Assembly: GCA_023212695.1 (NCBI GenBank)
Contig: JALCCG010000366.1
Location: forward strand, 1-16,298
DNA length: 16,298 bases
Origin: Sporisorium sorghi
Lineage: Eukaryota; Basidiomycota; Ustilaginomycetes; Ustilaginales; Ustilaginaceae
Reading direction: 5' to 3'
Part shown: in pieces, positions 7,812 to 16,204 of the stretch
How positions within the stretch are numbered: position 1 is the first letter of the stretch
Layout of the letters: every line of letters begins with the position of its first letter
Position numbers and translations under genes: made by a program
The notes under the pieces: model-generated
Databases searched by the model: none
Told to the model about the DNA's origin: nothing
Seen by the model: the letters and a program-made list of their open reading frames with translations, nothing else

Positions 7812-8012
7812 CGCTGTGATCACCTTTGCGTGTCGGAGGATGCGATCATGGTGGTAGAGAGCCTTTGTGACTTGTGGCTTGTGGCTTGCGATGCGGTCGA
7901 AGGATGTATGCTGTAGACAAGAAGCAAAGAACTCGGAAGACATCCTCTCGGACCGTTTACCGATGTCGTGTTGGTTTTGAGCTGCGAGCTGCAACGCGCC
8001 GCGTGACAGCGG

Positions 8013-8044
<32 letters not shown>
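8013..8044 (+). repeat. A32 homopolymer in divergent promoter
   Basis: Thirty-two consecutive A. Poly(dA:dT) tracts are known to disfavour nucleosomes in fungal promoters. The exact length may be affected by sequencing error. Confidence 0.9.
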
Positions 8045-8047
<3 letters not shown>

Positions 8048-8127
8048 TTCAGCTCCACTTTGTCGGCAGCCCCGAGCTCCGAGATTTTTCTCACCTCTCA
8101 GGGGGGGCACGGACTCTCAACTACGTG

Positions 8128-8143
8128 TTCCCTCTCTCTCTCT
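8128..8143 (+). promoter_or_regulatory. CT-rich tract upstream of the TBC-Uba4 gene
   Basis: A pure pyrimidine run, TTCCC followed by CT repeats, 165-180 nt before the ATG at 8308. Such CT tracts often precede transcription starts in filamentous fungi and smuts. It also lies just after the first non-ATG codons of the open frame, supporting the view that this part is leader, not protein. Confidence 0.4.
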
Positions 8144-8307
8144 ATCACACACCATCAGCGCCGTCGTCAGTCAGCAGCAGCAGCGCAGAAGTGTACGCTC
8201 TCGACTGTGCTGACGAGAGCCGCTGCAAGAGATCACATCAATATCGGCGCCTGGCGATTGCTCGACTGGTCCGCATTGACCAAGCAGATCGTGGGATAGA
8301 CGACAAG

Positions 8308-11300
8308 ATGAGCGATCCTCTCGCCGCCGCACCATCGGCGCTTCCGACCACACGTCAAAGGCAGTCCACATCCGCAACAAACACTGCCGACGCATCACTG
8401 AGCCTCAGATGGGCTTCCTTCTTCAGAGGCACCACCTTGTCCTCGTTAGAAGCGCTCAGGGCTCGCGGCATCGACGGCAAGATTGCGCAAGACGGCGACG
8501 CTTCCCTTCGGTGGCTCCAATGGAAGCTCTTTCTCACCGATCATATCTCCACCATCCCTTCCTCTTGGCAGGCTGTATTGAATCGCGATAGAGAAGCATA
8601 CAACGAGCTGCGATGTCGCCTGCTCCGCGCTCCCGATGGCAACTATCCGCCCGAGGTTGGCTTCGACGGCACGCATACCACTATGAATCAACCCACGACA
8701 TCCTCGACATCCTCGTCATCATCAAACACGAGCCGCTCCGTGGTGCACGACCTTTCCGTCAACAATCCGCTCAGTCTCGACGACTCGAATCCTTGGAAGA
8801 CATACTACTCGACGCTGGAAACTAGACGCATCATCCTCCAAGACGTAGAAAGGACTTTTCCTGACCTAGACCTCTTCCGCCAGACCCGCGTCCAGCAATC
8901 TTTGACGAACATCCTGTTCCTCTGGACGCTGCAAAACGAAGACGTGGGCTACAGACAGGGCATGCACGAGCTCGCAGCCGTGCTTTGGAAGGTCAGGACG
9001 GACGGTGCTGTTCAAGTCACGAGCCCATCATCCACTGGTCGCTCTTCGGCTTCGTCGCAAACGGCGGCTGACGTGCCATTCGAGCACGCACTCGCCAGGG
9101 TCTTCATCGAACACGATGTCTATGCGCTCTTTTGTGTCTTGATGCAAAGCGCCAAGTCTTGGTACGCTTGGCGCGACACTCCTGCCGACGCTGCTCCGAG
9201 TACGTCTCCTCCCTCGACTTCTCCATCTCGACCCGCGAGACCATCACGCACCAGCCGTGATGCAGACAAAACTGCGCGCAACCCGCTACCCATCGTCGCC
9301 AAGTGCGAACACATCCTTGAGCTCTTACGCCACATCGATCCAGCTCTGGCTCAACACCTCGAGAGCCTCGGCATCGAGCCTCAGATCTTTTGCCTGCGCT
9401 GGATCCGCATGATCTTTACGCGCGAATTTGCCCTGGACGACGCGATAGCCATTTGGGACGGTCTCTTTGCCTCTGCCAGCTCGCTCGCTCTCATCGACTA
9501 TATCTGCATTGCGATGCTCCTGCGCATCCGCAATCAGCTTTTGGCGGGGGATCACAGCTCCACCTTGCAGAGTCTGCTGCGATACCCTGCTGAGGCCCAG
9601 GTGCAGCCGAGCCTTCTGGTCAAGCAGGCCATCTTGATGCGAGAGCGAGGACACAATCCGAGCACGGGTGTAGCCGTTGTCATGCAGAATCGAGACCTCT
9701 TGGGCATCCAGGTGCATAACATCGACGATTCGGCTCAGCAACCGGCGAACAGCTCGCCCTCGCATCGATTCAGCTCGCAAAAGTACGCCACAGTAGGAAG
9801 GTCTGTTTCAGGAGCGTCCAACAGAGCCTCGCCCTGGGCTCGTCTTCCCAACGAACCAGTGACCAGGACATCAGAGGTCAAACGCTGGCAGACGCCTGCC
9901 TCAACCGACGATCCTCTGGGCGTCTCGCGCGCGCCGTCTGCTCCGACCGCGGGCGTCGGCACACCTCGAGCCTTTGGCATCGATCCCTCCTCGTACCTTC
10001 CCGAAGGAATCGGCGATCTAGCCAAAGGCTGGTATGAGAGAGCAGAACTTCCGCAGAGCTTGAACAGCGCACTGGCCAATGTTTCCAGAACGGTCGCAGC
10101 TGCTGCGGCTGCCGGCGTCGCTGGCGCTTACGGCGCAAACAAAGCCGAGGCCTCCGGCTTTCCTTCTGGATTCGACCAGGCTTTCACCGAGCAAGCCACC
10201 GCTCGTGGAGGCGGCTCGCCGGCTACGGTCGGGCATGCAGCTTTGGGCAAAAGCAAAGCAAGGCCGTCGATTGTCGAGCCTGCGCAGTCCATACCCGAAC
10301 CAGCTCAGAAGTCGAGCGCAGAGCTAGCCGTGCAGCTGTCGAAGCTGGTCACTGCCAATAAGGCGATTGGTTCGGCCCTCTCGGCATGCATCGAGGTGCT
10401 GGAGCAGAGCTGGCTCGATCGAAGTGTAAAGTCCGAAGAGCAGCGATCTGACGAGCTCGAGCAGAACGACCTCAACACACTCATGAGCTTCACTGCGCTC
10501 AAGCACATTCGCGATGTCCTTGATGGCACGGCGACCGAGTTTGACCCTGCAACCCTGCCTGCTTCCGTCCCGAAGCGGGTCGGCCAGGGATCGCAAACGG
10601 CCAGGAATGGCGTCAAAGCACAAGATCACGAGCTCGACGAAGCGAAGCCGGCCTCGGCAAAGCCGCAGTCTGCAGTTGCACAAGCTGCGATCAACGGTCC
10701 AACTCCGATTGCACCCCCTTCCCTGCCAATGTCGCTTCCCGAGTATGCGCGGTATGGCCGCCAAATGATCCTTCCAGACTTCGGCCTGCCCGCCCAGCTC
10801 CGCCTCCGCAACGCCAAAGTGCTCGTCGTAGGAGCAGGCGGCCTCGGCTGCCCCGCCATCCAGTACCTCGCAGCCGCCGGTGTCGGCCAGATCACCATCC
10901 TGGACCACGACGTCGTCGAGCCGTCCAACCTCGCGCGCCAGATCCTGCACAGCGACGCCACCGTCGGCATGCCCAAAGCCGTCTCTGCGGCGCAGGCAGC
11001 TAAGCGCATCAATCCGTACATCACCGCTGTGCCGCTCGTCGAAGCCATCAGCACGGCCAATGCCCGTACCGTCCTGCGCGGGCAGGACCTCGTGCTCGAC
11101 TGCACGGACAACCCGCTCACGCGCTACCTCGTTTCGGACGCGGCGGTGCTCGAGGGCGTGCAGGTGGTGTCCGGTGCAGCGCAGGGGTACGATGGCCAGC
11201 TCGTCGTGCTGCATAAGCGGATCAAGGCTGAGTTTGCTCCCAAAGCCGCAGCAGCGGGGGGAGAGGTGCGTGGGCCGTGCTACCGCTGTCTGTTCCCCAA

Positions 11301-12066
11301 GGCGCCTCGGCCGGACGAGGTGACGAACTGCGAGGACGGCGGCGTCCTCGGCGGGGTTACGGGTCTCGTGGGGACGATGCAGGCGCTCGAGGCGATTCAA
11401 ATTCTCGCGGGCATCGGGGAGGATACGCCGCCGAGCTTGACGCTCGTATCGCCGCTGACGGCGACGCCGTTCCGATGCGTCCGGATCCGGCCGCGTCGGG
11501 TTGCAACGTGTCGGGCGTGCGGCGACCCCAAGCAGGTCGGCAAACCGATGATCACGGATCTGGAGCGCGAGGACTATACTTCGTTTTGCGGGCTCAATGT
11601 AGCAGCTGGGAGTCAGGGTGATGTGCCGAGGACAGAGGTGAAGGCGATGCACCCGGACGCGCTGGTAGTTGATGTCCGGCCGACGGTCGAATACGGAATC
11701 GCCAGCTTGGACGGCTCGCTTCACGTTCCCATCCACGCTCTGCTCAAGAACCCGGGTGAGGCGTGGGACACGATCCGCGCGGCTCAGCGCTCTGCCTCGC
11801 ACCCCGTGCTGGTCGTGTGCAAGAAGGGCAACGACTCGCAGCTTGCCGTGAAGGCGCTGCTGGAGCACCAGGCCGAGCTGCGCGCCAAGGCCAAGGCGAA
11901 GCAGGAGCAGGAGCAGCCGTCGGATCCACTCCAAATGGGCGGTTCACAGAGTGGCGGAAAGGAAGACGACAGGATGGAGGCGATCAGCGCGATGCAGGTG
12001 TCGGATCTCATAGGCGGGCTGCGTGCGTACAGCCGCGAGCGGGATGCCAATTTTCCCGTCTACTAG
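8308..12066 (+). CDS. TBC Rab-GAP fused to Uba4/MOCS3 E1-rhodanese
   Basis: 1252 residues, one exon. ATG8308 is the first ATG of the frame and has A at -3. Residues about 95-427 form a TBC1D5-like TBC domain with both catalytic fingers: R182 in QDVERT and Q217 in YRQG. TBC1D5 relatives act on Rab7 in retromer and autophagy. About 430-745 is the helical and Ser/Ala-rich TBC1D5-type tail, followed by a Pro/Ala/Lys-rich linker. From M808 a complete Uba4/MOCS3 follows: nucleotide loop GAGGLG (842-847), zinc pairs C991/C994 and C1068/C1071, E1 catalytic Cys C1008 in TNCEDGGV, then a rhodanese domain (about 1110-1252) with VDVRP at 1121-1125, persulfide Cys C1171 in CKKGNDSQ and the terminal FPVY. 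Uba4 activates Urm1 and supplies sulfur for tRNA wobble-uridine thiolation. A Lys/Gln/Glu-rich insert separates the active-site loop from the last helix. All key residues of both halves are intact. Two separate genes sharing one frame is the alternative. Confidence 0.88.
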   Translation: MSDPLAAAPSALPTTRQRQSTSATNTADASLSLRWASFFRGTTLSSLEALRARGIDGKIAQDGDASLRWLQWKLFLTDHISTIPSSWQAVLNRDREAYNELRCRLLRAPDGNYPPEVGFDGTHTTMNQPTTSSTSSSSSNTSRSVVHDLSVNNPLSLDDSNPWKTYYSTLETRRIILQDVERTFPDLDLFRQTRVQQSLTNILFLWTLQNEDVGYRQGMHELAAVLWKVRTDGAVQVTSPSSTGRSSASSQTAADVPFEHALARVFIEHDVYALFCVLMQSAKSWYAWRDTPADAAPSTSPPSTSPSRPARPSRTSRDADKTARNPLPIVAKCEHILELLRHIDPALAQHLESLGIEPQIFCLRWIRMIFTREFALDDAIAIWDGLFASASSLALIDYICIAMLLRIRNQLLAGDHSSTLQSLLRYPAEAQVQPSLLVKQAILMRERGHNPSTGVAVVMQNRDLLGIQVHNIDDSAQQPANSSPSHRFSSQKYATVGRSVSGASNRASPWARLPNEPVTRTSEVKRWQTPASTDDPLGVSRAPSAPTAGVGTPRAFGIDPSSYLPEGIGDLAKGWYERAELPQSLNSALANVSRTVAAAAAAGVAGAYGANKAEASGFPSGFDQAFTEQATARGGGSPATVGHAALGKSKARPSIVEPAQSIPEPAQKSSAELAVQLSKLVTANKAIGSALSACIEVLEQSWLDRSVKSEEQRSDELEQNDLNTLMSFTALKHIRDVLDGTATEFDPATLPASVPKRVGQGSQTARNGVKAQDHELDEAKPASAKPQSAVAQAAINGPTPIAPPSLPMSLPEYARYGRQMILPDFGLPAQLRLRNAKVLVVGAGGLGCPAIQYLAAAGVGQITILDHDVVEPSNLARQILHSDATVGMPKAVSAAQAAKRINPYITAVPLVEAISTANARTVLRGQDLVLDCTDNPLTRYLVSDAAVLEGVQVVSGAAQGYDGQLVVLHKRIKAEFAPKAAAAGGEVRGPCYRCLFPKAPRPDEVTNCEDGGVLGGVTGLVGTMQALEAIQILAGIGEDTPPSLTLVSPLTATPFRCVRIRPRRVATCRACGDPKQVGKPMITDLEREDYTSFCGLNVAAGSQGDVPRTEVKAMHPDALVVDVRPTVEYGIASLDGSLHVPIHALLKNPGEAWDTIRAAQRSASHPVLVVCKKGNDSQLAVKALLEHQAELRAKAKAKQEQEQPSDPLQMGGSQSGGKEDDRMEAISAMQVSDLIGGLRAYSRERDANFPVY

Positions 12067-12248
12067 ATGCACACCATCCACACACTGCGACTTTCATGAG
12101 CGGCAACAAGAAAGTGAGAAGATAAATTACAGTGCTGCACTACAGACGATCACGATGTGCTCGAGTTACAAGCCTGTGTGTGGAGATTCTTGCAAGAGAT
12201 GCCGCAGGTGAAACACTGAAAGAGCGGCCGGTTGTGAAGGGATGCAAC
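12067..12248. terminator. short convergent intergenic region
   Basis: Only 182 bp separate the stops of the converging TBC-Uba4 and YTH genes, so the 3' UTRs probably overlap. Plus-strand candidates for 3'-end signals are GATAAATTA (12121-12129) and a TGTGTGTG run at 12175-12182. On the minus strand a TGTGTGG lies at about 12087-12081, roughly 160-170 nt after the YTH stop. No gene fits here. Confidence 0.4.
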
Positions 12249-15200
12249 TCAGAAAGCCGACGGAGCAAGCCCAGCGAACTGCGCTGCAGAGACCGCCTCT
12301 GGCAAGCCACCGCCTCCTCCTCCTCCTCCTCCACCGCCACCCACCTCTCTGTTCGCGTCGCCTCTCAGACCGCTATTCATCTGCTCACCAGCCCTCGCAT
12401 TCGTCGCGATGCCGAGGCCGGACACGCCGTGGGGTCTCTGCGGCGTTGCCCCTCCTCCGCCCGTGCTGAGCTGGGCCCTGCGCGCATTGCTGCTCGGCGA
12501 CGGCGTCGCACCCTGTCGTGTAGCAAACTCGGGGCTTGTGGGGAATGCGAAGGCGAGCGCGGGCGATGCGGCGGACTTGGGGCTATTGCGTGCCTGCAAA
12601 CCGCCCAGCCCAAGCGCCGGGCTGCTGCTCGCCAGCGGCCTGCCTCCCTGCTGCTGCCCACGACCCTGCATCTCGTAAAAGTTAAAGTCCTGCAACAGAC
12701 TCGTCTTGGCACTGTACTCGGCCATGATGCGCAACACCTCCCTCCCCGCCTCCGGCGTCAGCTCCTGCGTATCCCGCGACTGCGTCACCGGCTTACACTC
12801 CGGCGTGTTCGTCAACCGGATATGCCGCAGCTGATTGTTCGGCAAATCCTTGACGTAGATCCAACGCACTTTGAACGTACCCTTCCACTTGCCATCCTGC
12901 GCCCACACGTTGCTCGACGTCGCATAGTCCAGCGGCGTCAGCATCTGCGCCATCCCACAAAAATGCCCCGACGCGTTGACAGAATAGAAGAGGTAGATGG
13001 GCCCGCTGTGCGCGCTGTCCCGGAACGCCTTGTCGAGCCGCTGGTTGCCTTTGTCCGTGGACGCCCAGATCTCGTACTTGAGCGACTTGTGCACGTCGTC
13101 CTCGGTGTAGGATTTGATCACGAAGAAGCGCGCGTTGAGGGGCGCGAGATCGAACGTGCCCGGCGCCGGGTTGTAGCCTTTCTGCAGCGCGAGCGAGGTG
13201 GGATCGACGGGCGTAGGTGGCACGACACCTTCTGCGTCTCCTACAGCAAAGACACCGCCAGCCGGTGGGCGTGGCGACGGTGCCTGGGCCTGCATCGGAG
13301 GGCGGAACGACGGCGGAGACTGCTGCTGCATGGGGAACGGCTGGCCTCGCGATGGCAGATGACCCAAAGCACCCATGGGTGGAGAGCTGGGCATCGGCCC
13401 GCCGCGAAGCTGCTGCCCAATCGACTGCATGCCGCCGTTGAGATCGATCGGCTGCATGCCAAACAGATGCGGCTCGTGCAGTCCACCTGCATTGTTCCGC
13501 GCTCCGAGCTGCGCCTGAAGGATAGCATTGCGCTGCTGCTCCTGCGCCAGAGCCATGCTGAGCGCCATGACGTTTGGATCTATGCCGGCGGCAGCGTAAG
13601 GGCCAGCTTGGGGCTGCTGCATCCAAGGCTGCGAGTCCGAACCTGCACCGCGTGCCGCAGGACCAGCGTCGAAGCGGCCAGCAATGGCATCCTTGTCCAG
13701 CCATCCACCTGCGGGTGCCGCTGTAAAAGGTCCGAAGCGTTGCGACATGTCACCGTCAAAAGTGGATGCTTGAGTGCCGGCGGGATCATTCGACTGATGC
13801 CGGGTGTGGGCGTGGCCGATGGGCGGCACATAAGCAGCGGCAGAGATGGGACCAGAGGCGCCGCCGTTGGTACGCTGGCCACGTTGCAGCGCGTCTCGAT
13901 CCGTCACGAGCTGAGGCAGCTTCCTGCTGCCACTCAGCGGACGGCCATCGGCAGCACTGCTGGCTGCAGACGGATTCGAAAGCATCGAGTAGCCTGCATC
14001 CGACGCCTCATCTGCAGCCAGTGCAGACGAGCCGGAAATGTCGAGACTGGACAGCTGCTTGCCGACGTCGCCGAGCACAGACGACGAGCCCTCGACCTCG
14101 GAGGGGGGCATTCTGGCTTCGAGGTTCTGCGGAGGGAAGGCAGAGGCGAAGCGCGATGGCGAGCCGATGGGATCCTGCGTGGGCTGGTTCCAGGGCGCCT
14201 TGGAATAGGCGGTGGGCATCACAGGGCTGTTGGTAGCCGAAATGCTGGCGGTGTGTCGTGCTGGGCTGAACGCTACGTCCGTTCGCGAAGAGTACGGAGA
14301 CATGGGTGGCTCGGCCACGTCGCCTGCCTGGCGGCGCAGTAGATCGCTGGAACGAGTCGCCAATCGATGGGCAGACGAACGTCCCGCGTGGTGGTTGAGC
14401 GACTGGTGACGGCGCAGAAAGCTGGTGGAGCCACCTAAAGCTTGCGAGTCGGTGAGCGCAGCCTGGTCGAACAGATCAACGCCGCCGGCGCTGCTATCGC
14501 GGTGATGGCCATCTGAGAACAGACCGGATCGAGCGATGGGCGAGGCGGGATGCGATGAATCGGCGGGGCCACCCAGCTGGCCCTGCGAGAAGAGAGAAGA
14601 GGACCAAGGATGATCGGTTTGCATCGAGAGGCTGTCGGCCGCATGGGGATCCTGTTGATGCTCATCATCCAAAGCATTGCTCGAGTGGATGAGCTTTTCC
14701 CAGTCGTGCTCGTCCAAGTCGGATCCTCCAGTGATGGCCGAGAGACTGTTGAAGAGGCTGGAGCGGCCCTGCGTAGCGCTGCTGGACACGGCGGAGGCGA
14801 CTTTGGTCGAGTGACGATTGGGCAGCGAGAGGTTTCGAGAGACACTCGTTTTCGAGTAGAGAGCTTGGAGGGGCGTGAGCGACGAGACAAAATCGCCTGC
14901 GCTGTCGGATCGGGTCGAAGGAGAAGCTAGAAGGCCGAGTGCAGCATCGTCTGTAGACGAGAGTGTCGAATCACCTGCGACCGTTGAGCCCTGCGATGTT
15001 AGCTGGCCAGCGGAAGCGGAAGCGTCGTCGCGCAAAAACTCCTCGGGCTGCTCAAAGTGTTTCTCCAGTCGAGGTTTGCCGTGATGACGAGGACCGTGAA
15101 TGGTGTGATTGCGACGAACACCTGCACCTGATGACGGAGCAGGTGGTGGACTGCGCATTCCGCCAGAGACGGTGCCCCACCGATTCGAAGCTGCAGGCGC

Positions 15201-15257
15201 GGATGCGTCCGCTTCGGGCGATGCGCCGCCGCGCTGCAGTGGAGGAGTGACAGACAT
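12249..15257 (-). CDS. YTH-domain m6A reader, YTHDF type
   Basis: YTH proteins bind N6-methyladenosine in mRNA and alter its decay or translation, mostly in the cytoplasm for the YTHDF type. ATG15257 (A at -3) gives 1002 residues in one exon. The first 700 are disordered, rich in Ser, Ala, Gly, Pro and Gln, with a Gln-rich patch before the domain. The YTH domain is about 702-863: FFVIKSY, YEIWAST with W731, GSGHFCGMAQM, VWAQDGKW with W785 and W791, and PVTQSRDTQE. Three aromatic-cage Trp are thus present, but W785 and W791 are six apart where vertebrate YTHDF proteins have five, due to an extra Gly. The C-terminal tail (about 864-1002) is low complexity and contains twelve Gly in a row. Upstream the frame stays open to 16037 without any ATG. 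It converges on TBC-Uba4. Confidence 0.92.
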   Translation of the reverse strand: MSVTPPLQRGGASPEADASAPAASNRWGTVSGGMRSPPPAPSSGAGVRRNHTIHGPRHHGKPRLEKHFEQPEEFLRDDASASAGQLTSQGSTVAGDSTLSSTDDAALGLLASPSTRSDSAGDFVSSLTPLQALYSKTSVSRNLSLPNRHSTKVASAVSSSATQGRSSLFNSLSAITGGSDLDEHDWEKLIHSSNALDDEHQQDPHAADSLSMQTDHPWSSSLFSQGQLGGPADSSHPASPIARSGLFSDGHHRDSSAGGVDLFDQAALTDSQALGGSTSFLRRHQSLNHHAGRSSAHRLATRSSDLLRRQAGDVAEPPMSPYSSRTDVAFSPARHTASISATNSPVMPTAYSKAPWNQPTQDPIGSPSRFASAFPPQNLEARMPPSEVEGSSSVLGDVGKQLSSLDISGSSALAADEASDAGYSMLSNPSAASSAADGRPLSGSRKLPQLVTDRDALQRGQRTNGGASGPISAAAYVPPIGHAHTRHQSNDPAGTQASTFDGDMSQRFGPFTAAPAGGWLDKDAIAGRFDAGPAARGAGSDSQPWMQQPQAGPYAAAGIDPNVMALSMALAQEQQRNAILQAQLGARNNAGGLHEPHLFGMQPIDLNGGMQSIGQQLRGGPMPSSPPMGALGHLPSRGQPFPMQQQSPPSFRPPMQAQAPSPRPPAGGVFAVGDAEGVVPPTPVDPTSLALQKGYNPAPGTFDLAPLNARFFVIKSYTEDDVHKSLKYEIWASTDKGNQRLDKAFRDSAHSGPIYLFYSVNASGHFCGMAQMLTPLDYATSSNVWAQDGKWKGTFKVRWIYVKDLPNNQLRHIRLTNTPECKPVTQSRDTQELTPEAGREVLRIMAEYSAKTSLLQDFNFYEMQGRGQQQGGRPLASSSPALGLGGLQARNSPKSAASPALAFAFPTSPEFATRQGATPSPSSNARRAQLSTGGGGATPQRPHGVSGLGIATNARAGEQMNSGLRGDANREVGGGGGGGGGGGGLPEAVSAAQFAGLAPSAF
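12306..12341 (-). repeat. GGA/GGC trinucleotide run coding for Gly12
   Basis: Twelve Gly codons, six of them consecutive GGA, near the C-terminus of the YTH protein. It is an in-frame trinucleotide microsatellite likely to vary in length between strains. Confidence 0.8.
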
Positions 15258-15346
15258 GGTGTGAATCTGTATCGGAGCGGATGACGGGAGCGGCGCGGCA
15301 CGAAGCGTGACGGTCAGAAAGGGGGGGTCAAGATTGGACGAATTCC

Positions 15347-15367
15347 GAGAGAGAGAGAGAGAGAGAG
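15347..15367 (+). repeat. (GA)10 microsatellite in YTH leader
   Basis: Ten GA units plus G; in transcript sense a CT tract 90-110 nt before the YTH start codon, comparable in kind to the CT tract before TBC-Uba4. It may mark the transcription-start zone. Confidence 0.85.
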
Positions 15368-15493
15368 CGGATGTCTGCGTGAGAAAGCGGTGTAGTGGAT
15401 GATCCGATGGCAGACAACCGCGTTGGAATGAGGTGGCTTGAGAGTGGCGGGGATCTCGAGGTGGCCGTGGGAAGTGAGTCAAGTCAGGCTGGA

Positions 15494-15547
15494 TTAGATG
15501 GGACCGTTCCGGAGCGAGAGGCAAATCCGATGATAACTGCAGAGCAT
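15494..15547 (-). other. possible uORF in YTH leader, 17 codons
   Basis: ATG at 15547 opens a 17-codon frame ending in TAA at 15494, 236 nt before the YTH ATG and in another frame. It is the only minus-strand ATG I found between about 15820 and the main start. A second short frame starts at 15822 and ends at 15739. Whether either is transcribed depends on the unknown start site. Confidence 0.3.
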
Positions 15548-15675
15548 GCCGTGGGATGGGAAAATTAGAGGTATCGACTGACGAAGACGAGCGTGGGAAG
15601 TTTCGAAGACGAAGGTCGACCTGTGCTCCAACTCGGATGGGCCGAGCTGAGACCGAAGAGAAAAGCGGCTGAAAT

Positions 15676-15711
15676 GCGATGTGATGCGATGTGATGCGAT
15701 GCAATGCAATG
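15676..15711 (+). repeat. 10-bp tandem repeat GCGATGTGAT
   Basis: Two exact copies (15676-15685, 15686-15695), a variant copy GCGATGCAAT (15696-15705) and a partial GCAATG (15706-15711). It is in the upstream region of the YTH gene. Confidence 0.85.
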
Positions 15712-16159
15712 AAGTGTGTCGTCGAAGGTGAACCTAGATCAGGATCGGTGGGTCCGTAAAAGGCGTTTTGGAGTTGCTCGAAAGGCTGAGAAGGTCGAGA
15801 GACTCGATATGAGGCGTTGCATGTGAAAGTGATGGTCGTCAGACTTTGACTCGTGAAGGCTTTCCGTCCAAGGCACACGATCTCTTTATCGACGTAGTTA
15901 CTTGGCTTTGCTGTCGAGTCGTGTCCAGGAGTGGGCGCAGCGAGGTGAAGACTCTCTCTAATGAGCTTGGTTGCGAGAGGTACCGCAGCGCAACTTTCCT
16001 GGAAAGCGAAACGAGAAGCAGCCGCAAGCCGGACCAAAGCGGCGATAACAGCGAGAGTATAGAGAGAGGAGAGAAATCGAGGTGCGAAAGGTGAGGAGAT
16101 GAGAAGAGGTGGTGGTGAAGAACCCTAGAAAGGATGGCTCAAGCTCATAGGGAAATCTC

Positions 16160-16162
<3 letters not shown>

Positions 16163-16203
<41 letters not shown>
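16163..16203 (+). repeat. T41 homopolymer upstream of YTH gene
   Basis: Forty-one consecutive T; in YTH-gene sense a poly(dA) tract about 900 nt before the ATG. It parallels the A32 tract in the other promoter region. Exact length is uncertain for sequencing reasons. Confidence 0.9.

Positions 16204-16204
<1 letters not shown>

Larger units (their letters stand above)
7812..8307. promoter_or_regulatory. divergent promoter, TFIIIC and TBC-Uba4 genes
   Basis: About 500 bp between two start codons facing away from each other. It holds a 32-nt poly(dA) tract near its middle and a CT-rich tract on the plus-strand side. If TFIIIC starts at 7943 the region shrinks to about 365 bp. No clear TATA box is seen, which fits housekeeping promoters driven by a nucleosome-depleted poly(dA:dT) region. 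Confidence 0.6.

Noticed and set aside
7812..7994. N-terminal extension of the TFIIIC frame to 7994
   Set aside because: The outermost codon is TTG. An ATG at 7943 remains possible and is noted in the gene entry, but 7811/7808 fits the domain start and context better.
8125..8307. 61-codon N-terminal extension of the TBC-Uba4 frame
   Set aside because: It begins with GTG and contains no ATG. It overlaps a CT-rich leader, and the first ATG at 8308 has a good context.
10324..11934. 536-codon open frame on the minus strand, antisense to the Uba4 half
   Set aside because: Its product is Leu/Arg/His-rich without domain signatures, and the plus strand shows every Uba4 motif intact.
12132..14342. 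736-codon open frame on the plus strand, antisense to the YTH gene
   Set aside because: It begins at GTG, is Arg-rich with no domain, and lies opposite a well-supported gene. It is a by-product of GC-rich third positions.
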